The notes under the pieces are model-generated. The model searched no databases, was not told where the DNA came from, and was given only the letters and a program-made list of their open reading frames with translations. A DNA stretch of 6,837 bases from Candidatus Scatomorpha stercoravium (GTDB lineage: Bacteria; Bacillota; Clostridia; Oscillospirales; Oscillospiraceae), in assembly GCA_018716005.1 (NCBI GenBank), contig DVKN01000065.1, forward strand, positions 1-6,837, given 5' to 3'. Every line of letters starts with the position of its first letter. The stretch's first letter is position 1. Positions 1-4,138 of this stretch are shown here, in pieces. A program made the translations under genes and the position numbers.

Positions 1-465
1 CAATTCCTGACGGGCCGGGGCTATGAGCTGTGGGCGGCCGACATATTGGAGCGCGCCCTGCCCTGGGAGGACGTGAGCTTTGTCCGCGCCGACGCGGCGG
101 AGCTGCCGTTCGAGGACGGCGAATTCGACCTTGTGATAACCGTGGGCCTGCTCGAGCACATTGAGCCGCTGGAGAAGCTATGCAAGGTTGCCGGCGAGCT
201 GCGCCGCGTCGGGAAGAGGCAGATTTCCGTCGTGCCCTCCCTCTCCACCCCGCTCGAGCCGCACAGCGCTTCGCCGCTCTGGCCGTGGCGGCTGCACCGG
301 GACAAGTTCGGCCCGCAGCCGGACGGCACGCTGCGGCTCAACTTCCTCACGGACCACAGCTGGACGAAGCTCGAGCCCTTCTCCGCTTGCGATGTCAGGC
401 GCATCTGGTATCTTCCCGGCCTTGTCCGCAACACGGTGATTTACGACCCGCCGGGTAGCTCATGA
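1..465 (+). CDS. Class I SAM-dependent methyltransferase, 5' truncated
   Basis: The reading frame is open from base 1 to a TGA at 463-465, giving 154 visible residues; the true start lies left of the window. A TTG at 46 could serve as a start but would discard homologous sequence, so it is not chosen. Visible landmarks are the acidic end of strand beta-2 (AADILERA, Asp14), RADAAELPF (Asp31, adenine-side acidic residue) and FDLVITVGLLEHIE (42-55), the classic Methyltransf_11-type strand and post-motif. The glycine-rich SAM loop must be upstream. The C-terminal half (GKRQISVVPSL, LRLNFLTDHSW) resembles methyltransferases found in surface-polysaccharide or small-molecule modification clusters; the substrate cannot be read. 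It runs convergently to the phage genes, which fits either a flanking chromosomal gene or phage cargo. It shares the neighbours' habit of using ATA and ATT for Ile despite the high GC. Confidence 0.85.
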   Translation, partial: QFLTGRGYELWAADILERALPWEDVSFVRADAAELPFEDGEFDLVITVGLLEHIEPLEKLCKVAGELRRVGKRQISVVPSLSTPLEPHSASPLWPWRLHRDKFGPQPDGTLRLNFLTDHSWTKLEPFSACDVRRIWYLPGLVRNTVIYDPPGSS

Positions 466-527
466 GATTACAGCTTGGCCGCCGCCCATGAGCCCGCATT
501 GTCACCGGGCACAGCCCGGCTCATGAG
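459..527. repeat. Paired CTCATGAG palindromes
   Basis: The perfect 8-base palindrome CTCATGAG occurs at 459-466, overlapping the methyltransferase stop codon, and again at 520-527, two bases from the stop codon of the phage gene. Both copies follow a C/G-rich CCGG-containing stretch. A third partial copy (CATGAG, 487-492) forms the left arm of the hairpin. The role is unknown: it may be a residue of a duplicated junction or part of termination signals. Confidence 0.5.
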
Positions 528-529
528 GC
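484..529. terminator. Inverted repeat between convergent genes, likely bidirectional terminator
   Basis: Bases 484-494 (GCCCATGAGCC) pair with 518-529 (GGCTCATGAGGC) as an 11-pair stem with one bulged A at 526. Inside it, GGGC 507-510 can pair with GCCC 514-517 around an ACA loop; alternatively CCGGGC 505-510 pairs with GCCCGG 514-519 as a compact 6-pair GC hairpin. It sits between two convergent coding regions, where a shared terminator is expected. No U-run follows the stem on either strand, so classic intrinsic termination is not certain. The last stem base lies in the TAG stop codon of the leftward gene. Confidence 0.55.
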
Positions 530-1464
530 TATAGGGCGGCCAGGAGCTCCTGCATCTCGTCGTAGCTTATCCTGCCGTTGGCGTAGTAGTCGCGCACCAT
601 GGCGGCGCGGTTTTCGCCGGTGAGGCCGGGGATGCGCCCGAGCTGGTCGCGCAGCAGCGCGGCGTCGCTCGTCTTCGGCGCGGAGGCGCCGTCCTTCTCC
701 TCCTCCCGCGGCTCCCGCGCGGCAGTGCGGTAGCCGCCCCCGCCTCCGGAGGCGGCGCCTGAATCCGCGAGCGGCGCGCCCGTGAGGCCGAGGCCCCAGG
801 CCGCGAGCAGCTCCTCGGAATAGGCCCGGTAGCTGTTCTCGACGCGCACGGCCTCGTCGTAAAGAGCGGAAGCGCGCTCGAGCTCGCTGGAGGCTATGGC
901 CTCCGCCACGGCGGCGCGGTACTTCGCCTCTGCGCCGGCGCGCTCGAGCTCGATGGCGCTGAGCGTCTCGGCCTCCTCGGCGCTGAGGCTGCTGAGCGCG
1001 TTCTGCGCGGCGACGGCGAGGCTGAGCCTGGCCTGTCCGGCCGCGCCGGAATTGAGGCCCGAGGCGGCGAACTGCTCGTTGACGCTCTGCCTCGTGAGCG
1101 CGGCCTGGCCCGCCGCGGCGTTGCGCGCCGCGCGGTACGTGCCCGGGACGGCCGCCTTCGCCGCGTCATAGCCGCCGAGCGCGCTCTCGTACGCGCTCTC
1201 GAGGGCGGAGAGGGCCTGCTCCCGGGCAGTGTCGTAAATCTCGTTTATGTAGTCGGAGCGGTCCGTGGCCTCATAGTAGCCCAGAGGCCGGCCCAGCTCC
1301 GAGGTGTATACCGCCGTCTGAGCGTATGGCAGCCGCTCGGCGGCGATTTTCGCGTTGCGGCTGGCCTCGAGCTGCGCGAGCAGCTGCCGGTTCGCGTTCA
1401 CGCCCTTCGCCGCCTCCGCGGCGATAAGGTCGGAATAGTCAGTGTTCGGGTCGTACGACGCCAT
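529..1464 (-). CDS. Ala-rich helical phage protein, possible virion-internal/ejection protein
   Basis: This gene encodes 311 residues, ending in TAG. The start at 1464 is chosen because GGGAGG (1473-1478) lies 8 bases upstream; an in-frame ATG at 1506 has no ribosome binding site. The N-terminus (YDPNTDYSDLI, then LEASRNAKIA at 32-41) matches a recurrent head of phage structural proteins from Firmicutes as I remember them. Residues 70-220 are strongly Ala/Glu/Arg-rich and predicted helical, with a Gly/Asn break at SGLNSGAAGQARL (135-147). A Gly run at 239-244 links to a charged segment and a compact C-terminus (RDYYANGRISYDEMQELL). There is no signal peptide or membrane segment. It is the last gene of the phage run, overlapping the preceding gene by 26 bases. 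A role inside the virion or in DNA ejection is an inference from composition and podophage-like neighbours; a scaffold or tail protein is also possible. Confidence 0.8.
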   Translation of the reverse strand: MASYDPNTDYSDLIAAEAAKGVNANRQLLAQLEASRNAKIAAERLPYAQTAVYTSELGRPLGYYEATDRSDYINEIYDTAREQALSALESAYESALGGYDAAKAAVPGTYRAARNAAAGQAALTRQSVNEQFAASGLNSGAAGQARLSLAVAAQNALSSLSAEEAETLSAIELERAGAEAKYRAAVAEAIASSELERASALYDEAVRVENSYRAYSEELLAAWGLGLTGAPLADSGAASGGGGGYRTAAREPREEEKDGASAPKTSDAALLRDQLGRIPGLTGENRAAMVRDYYANGRISYDEMQELLAAL

Positions 1465-1690
1465 TTGTCCTGCCTCCCATCTCCAGTATTGCAAGTCTCG
1501 TCTCATGCCCGCTGAGCCCGGCGCGGACGGCGGAGGCCTCGCGCTCGAGCGCGGCGAGCTTGTCCGAAAGCTCCTCCACCAGCACGGCGAGGCGCGTCAT
1601 GGTGGTGTTGAGCCTGATGAGGGGCGTCACAACCGTCGCCGCGAAGCCCGCGAGGGCGATAAGCACGCCCACGACGCCCCATTCCGTCAT
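1439..1690 (-). CDS. Small membrane-anchored coiled-coil phage protein (lysis-associated)
   Basis: This 83-residue protein has one hydrophobic segment at residues 5-24 (GVVGVLIALAGFAATVV) and then a polar heptad-like helix over about 28-72, containing LVEELSDKLAALE and HETRLAILE. The arrangement of a short N-terminal anchor plus coiled coil resembles small proteins commonly encoded beside holins in Gram-positive phages, such as the XhlA type, though XhlA normally has its membrane segment at the C-terminus. Its ATG overlaps the holin stop codon as ATGA (1687-1690), implying translational coupling, and GGAGG lies at 1698-1702, seven bases upstream. Its end overlaps the next gene by 26 bases. 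A holin-accessory or antiholin role is inferred from position; a virion role cannot be excluded. Confidence 0.8.
   Translation of the reverse strand: MTEWGVVGVLIALAGFAATVVTPLIRLNTTMTRLAVLVEELSDKLAALEREASAVRAGLSGHETRLAILEMGGRTNGVVRPEH
1473..1478 (-). promoter_or_regulatory. Ribosome binding site of the 311-residue protein
   Basis: GGGAGG on the minus strand, 8 bases before the ATG at 1464, lies inside the 3' end of the preceding gene. It decides the start in favour of 1464 over 1506. Confidence 0.75.
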
Positions 1691-1950
1691 TTTCCGCCCT
1701 CCGCGGGCCTTTCGTAGCCCATGGCCCGCTCGCTGTCCGCCGCCCCGGCGGTCGTGGGGTCGTTTACGACGCCGAGCAGCGCCAGCACGGCGAAGAGCGC
1801 GTTGACCACGTCCAGCAGCCTGGCCGCCGCGCCCTCCAGCTCCAGCTCGAAGCCGAAGAGCGCCGCCACGACCTGTACGAGCAGCAGCAGAGCCGGTATA
1901 AAGCTCAGCCAGAAGCTCTTATTCGCGAAGCGTACCCGCCAGTTTATCAT
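1687..1950 (-). CDS. Phage holin, phi LC3 family
   Basis: This 87-residue protein starts with INWRVRFANKSFWLSFIPAL, the signature opening of the phi LC3-type holins (Pfam Phage_holin_1), and ends with the equally typical NDPTTAGAADSERAMGYERP. Two membrane segments are visible at about residues 13-34 and 44-63, joined by a short acidic turn (ELELEG). Holins of this class accumulate in the inner membrane and open at a set time, letting the signal-less lysozyme reach peptidoglycan. The ATG at 1950 has GGAGGGAG at 1957-1964. The gene begins within the last 32 bases of the lysozyme gene, so the two are read in different frames and are probably coupled. The length is normal for the family. Confidence 0.93.
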   Translation of the reverse strand: MINWRVRFANKSFWLSFIPALLLLVQVVAALFGFELELEGAAARLLDVVNALFAVLALLGVVNDPTTAGAADSERAMGYERPAEGGK

Positions 1951-2719
1951 TAGTATCTCCCTCCATTCGGTAAAGCATTACCCAGAGTTCCTCTCTCGTG
2001 ACCTTGTCGAGCGGCCTCTCCCCGTCGGAGATGCCCCGCTCCATGACCCATTCGCGCGCCTTTTCGGCCTCGGCGGCGTAACCGTCCATATTCCCGCCTC
2101 CCGCCGTAATGGCCGGGTAGTCCCTGTATGCCGCGTCGAGATCCACCCGTCCGGATATCCCCTCCACCTGCCCGGAGGAGGAGTACTGCCACATCCCGCC
2201 CGAGAGCTCGGGCTCCACGGCGGGGTCGGGGTCGCGCGGCCACTTCGCGAGCCAAATGTCCACCTCTTCGGGCAGATCGCCGTCGAAGTACTGCGCGAGA
2301 TAGTTCGGGTTCGCGTAGAGCATGGGGTAGAGCCCGCGGCGGCGTATCTCGCCGCAGAACTCCCTCGCCATCGCGCTCGCGAGCTCCTTCGTCACCGCGA
2401 CGCCCCGCTCGAGCGCGAAGTCGACGCTGTCATACTCAAAGTCCCAGGCGGCGGGGTAGGCGAGGGAATAGCCGCGCACCGCCTCGGCGCAGTACTCCGC
2501 CTCGCGCCTCGCCATCTCCGGCGTGTAGGCGTAGGAGAACCAGTAGACCCCGAAGGGTATGCCGAGCCTCGTACACTCCTTCGCGCTGCGCTCGAACTGC
2601 GGGTCGATATTCCCGGCCCCGTAGCCCGCGCGCAGCATCGCGAACTCTATCCCCGCGGCCTTCACGCGCTCCCAGTCGATAGTCCCCTGCCACTTGGAGA
2701 CGTCAATTCCCAGCTTCAA
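1919..2719 (-). CDS. GH25 endolysin (N-acetylmuramidase) with SLH-like C-terminal repeat
   Basis: This 266-residue protein hydrolyses the beta-1,4 bond between N-acetylmuramic acid and N-acetylglucosamine in peptidoglycan. GH25 landmarks appear in order: GIDVSKWQG (Asp6), IDW, FAMLRAGYG, PFGVYWFSYA, the catalytic DxE in AWDFEYD (Asp93, Glu95), DIWLAKW, MWQYSSSG and VDLD (Asp193). These correspond to the four acidic residues known in the Cpl-1 type. Residues 213-251 (for example AREWVMERGISDGERP and VTREELWVMLYR) match a single S-layer-homology-like repeat, presumably for wall binding. There is no signal peptide, so release needs the downstream holin. The start is TTG at 2719, with GGAGG seven bases upstream and no in-frame ATG or GTG before it. 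Having the lysozyme ahead of the holin is the reverse of the commoner order. Confidence 0.95.
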   Translation of the reverse strand: MKLGIDVSKWQGTIDWERVKAAGIEFAMLRAGYGAGNIDPQFERSAKECTRLGIPFGVYWFSYAYTPEMARREAEYCAEAVRGYSLAYPAAWDFEYDSVDFALERGVAVTKELASAMAREFCGEIRRRGLYPMLYANPNYLAQYFDGDLPEEVDIWLAKWPRDPDPAVEPELSGGMWQYSSSGQVEGISGRVDLDAAYRDYPAITAGGGNMDGYAAEAEKAREWVMERGISDGERPLDKVTREELWVMLYRMEGDTNDKLAGTLRE

Positions 2720-2726
2720 TCTCTTT

Positions 2727-2735
2727 CCTCCTCCC
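2727..2735 (-). promoter_or_regulatory. Ribosome binding site for the TTG start of the lysozyme
   Basis: GGGAGGAGG on the minus strand ends seven bases before the TTG at 2719, inside the 28-base gap after the fiber gene. It supports TTG as the genuine start. Confidence 0.8.
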
Positions 2736-2747
2736 GTTCCATCATAT

Positions 2748-3806
2748 TCACAGCAGCCCCAGCAGGTACATGAGCTCGTAGAAGGCGTCCTGCACGTTCG
2801 TAGACTCCATGCCGAAGTCCGTCGGGTCGAAGCTCACCTGCGAGGCGGAGAGCTGCCCCGTCTCGCCGAGCACCTGCGCCGCGCCGCCGTTTTCGCTTAT
2901 GGTCACGGAGCCGCTCATGGGCGGGAGGTCGTAGCCGAAGAGCGCCCAGTCGGATTCCACCTGCACGGGCGTGAGCACCGTGCCGTTCCATATCGCGTAC
3001 ATCGGCGTCCCCGCCTGATAGGCCGCCCATATCTCGGCGTTCGTCTTGTCGGCGGCGAGCGCGCCCTCCGCGCCCGATATGGTCACGACGAGGGCGTTCG
3101 CCCCGGCGGCGCTTATGGTGAGCGTGGAGCCGGACTGCTCGAGCGTGACGTTGTCCCCCGCCTCGATGCTCAGCGCGTTGACGCCGTTTATTGTGGCGGG
3201 CGCGCCGTCCGCGCCGGGCGCTCCGTCCGCTCCGTTCGCTCCATTCGCTCCGGCCGGGCCGGCCGGGCCGCGGATATTGGCCCCGGGCGCGGGGTCCATG
3301 CCGCTCTCGCTCGCCGTCCAGCTGAGGTTGCCCTCGGCGTCCACGGCGGGGAGGTAGTAGCCGCCCGGCGCGCCCTGCAGCGCCCCGCCGTTCACCCACT
3401 GGGGCGCGCCGCCCACCTTCGTCCAGGTGTAGATGTCGAAGGGCGCGCTCTCGCCGACGTAGTAGTTGTCGCCGAGGGCGGGGTCCGTGACCGCGGCCGC
3501 GAGGGCCTCGGCGGAATCGTACTGCCCCAGCACGGCGAGGCCGGTGCCGGGAGCCCCGTCCGCCCCGTCCGCGCCGGGAGGGCCGGCCTCGCCCGGGTCG
3601 CCCTTGTCGCCCTTGGGCCCGCGGATGTCGGCCGGGGCCGGGTTTTCGAGCCCGCCGTCGTTCGTCCAGGAGAGCAGCCCGTCCGTGACGCTCGGCGTGT
3701 ACACCGCCCCCGCCGGGCCGCGCGGGCCCTCGACGAGCTTCGCCGTTCCGGCGTCGGCCTCGAGCGCGCCGGGCGCAAGGATGTCGGCCGTTATGAGCGC
3801 GCTCAC
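2748..3806 (-). CDS. Collagen-like phage tail fiber / receptor-binding protein
   Basis: This 352-residue protein has two Gly-X-Y runs, residues 63-89 (GPKGDKGDPGEAGPPG...) and 180-203 (GPAGPAGANGANGADG...), plus a short one at 27-33. Each long run follows the same module: Y-(T/L)-P-(S/A)-V, LSWT, then NPAP or DPAP and an IRGP junction (residues 36-62 and 150-180). Between them lies YDSAEALAAAV...GDNYYVGESAPFDIYTW (96-128), a block familiar from Firmicutes phage fibers. Residues 205-352 are beta-rich and end in NVQDAFYELMYLLGLL, probably a trimerisation or tip region. Such Gly-X-Y runs form triple helices, giving a trimeric shaft that carries the host-binding tip. The start is GTG at 3806, overlapping the previous stop as GTGA and preceded by GGAGGTGA. 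The fiber role is well supported; the receptor is unknown. Confidence 0.9.
   Translation of the reverse strand: MSALITADILAPGALEADAGTAKLVEGPRGPAGAVYTPSVTDGLLSWTNDGGLENPAPADIRGPKGDKGDPGEAGPPGADGADGAPGTGLAVLGQYDSAEALAAAVTDPALGDNYYVGESAPFDIYTWTKVGGAPQWVNGGALQGAPGGYYLPAVDAEGNLSWTASESGMDPAPGANIRGPAGPAGANGANGADGAPGADGAPATINGVNALSIEAGDNVTLEQSGSTLTISAAGANALVVTISGAEGALAADKTNAEIWAAYQAGTPMYAIWNGTVLTPVQVESDWALFGYDLPPMSGSVTISENGGAAQVLGETGQLSASQVSFDPTDFGMESTNVQDAFYELMYLLGLL
3198..3269 (-). repeat. Second Gly-X-Y collagen-like repeat tract
   Basis: This tract encodes residues 180-203 of the fiber protein: eight consecutive triplets, mostly GPA, GAN, GAD and GAP. It is simpler than the first tract, with almost no lysine or glutamate. 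At the DNA level it is a near-tandem array of G-C-T/C-C-C-rich 9-mers. Confidence 0.85.
3240..3728 (-). repeat. Duplicated fiber module
   Basis: Residues 27-72 (3591-3728) and 145-189 (3240-3374) of the fiber share the same order: GPxG/GAPGG, a Tyr-rich strand ending in P-x-V, an LSWT motif, an (N/D)PAP motif, I-R-G-P, then Gly-X-Y. This indicates an ancient internal duplication rather than a recent one, because the DNA has diverged. Confidence 0.75.
3540..3620 (-). repeat. First Gly-X-Y collagen-like repeat tract
   Basis: This tract encodes residues 63-89 of the fiber protein: nine consecutive triplets with Gly in first place. It includes charged GDKGDPGEAG and the proline-rich GPPG, the most collagen-typical part. 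Such 9-base-periodic GC-rich DNA is prone to length change by slippage or recombination. Confidence 0.85.
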
Positions 3807-4129
3807 AGTATCACCTCCGAGGTCGCGTCCGCCACGGCGAAGGACTCCATCCTCTGCACGCCCACGACGTCCCCGCCCGCGAATTTTACGCGGATGTCGA
3901 GCGTGACCGTGCCGTTCGCCGGGAAGGCGAAGGTCTCCGCCTGCGTGAGCGGCAGATAGAAGCAGCCGTCCGCCTGGCTGTACTCCACGTCGCCGGGATA
4001 GAGCTTCCTGAGCCCGGTGCCGAAGGCGAATTCCGCCTCGTCCACCTCGCCTATGTCCACCGGCTCGCCGTTGAGCCGTATGAGCACGGGCACGCTGTAC
4101 TCGTCGCCCTGTTTTATCCTTATCGCCAT
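3803..4129 (-). CDS. Small beta-rich phage protein, possible fiber/baseplate adaptor
   Basis: This 108-residue protein opens with MAIRIKQGDEYSVPVLIRLN, followed by GEPVDIGEVDEAEFAFG, then FYLPLTQAETFAFP and VTLDIRVKFAGGDVVG. The alternating hydrophobic pattern, with few helical stretches, suggests a single beta-sandwich. I remember similar short proteins immediately before collagen-like fibers in Firmicutes phages, and the N-terminus faintly resembles the head of baseplate upper proteins (BppU type), but no function is established here. It starts at ATG 4129 with GGAGG only four bases upstream. That site overlaps the TAA stop of the large protein before it. Its own stop overlaps the fiber start by four bases, so adaptor and fiber are probably made in matched amounts. 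The adaptor role is inferred. Confidence 0.85.
   Translation of the reverse strand: MAIRIKQGDEYSVPVLIRLNGEPVDIGEVDEAEFAFGTGLRKLYPGDVEYSQADGCFYLPLTQAETFAFPANGTVTLDIRVKFAGGDVVGVQRMESFAVADATSEVIL
3811..3818 (-). promoter_or_regulatory. Strong ribosome binding site for the GTG start of the fiber gene
   Basis: GGAGGTGA on the minus strand is an eight-base match to the anti-Shine-Dalgarno sequence, with GGAGG seven bases from the GTG at 3806. It lies within the end of the preceding gene and confirms the non-ATG start. It is the strongest such site in the window. Confidence 0.85.
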
Positions 4130-4138
4130 GTTCCCTCC

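Noticed and set aside
1465..1506. Fourteen-codon upstream extension of the 311-residue protein
   Set aside because: The ATG at 1506 lacks an SD, while the ATG at 1464 has GGGAGG eight bases upstream and begins the recognisable N-terminus.
2716..2745. Tiny ATG frame (MMEREEERD) just upstream of the lysozyme start on the minus strand
   Set aside because: It is the SD region of the lysozyme read as codons; it has no ribosome binding site of its own and ends at the lysozyme start.
1721..3959. Two overlapping long plus-strand frames (1721-2773 and 2694-3959) opposite the lysozyme and fiber
   Set aside because: They mirror the lysozyme and collagen-like codons on the opposite strand; composition is Arg/Ala/Gly-biased and there is no recognisable domain or start signal.
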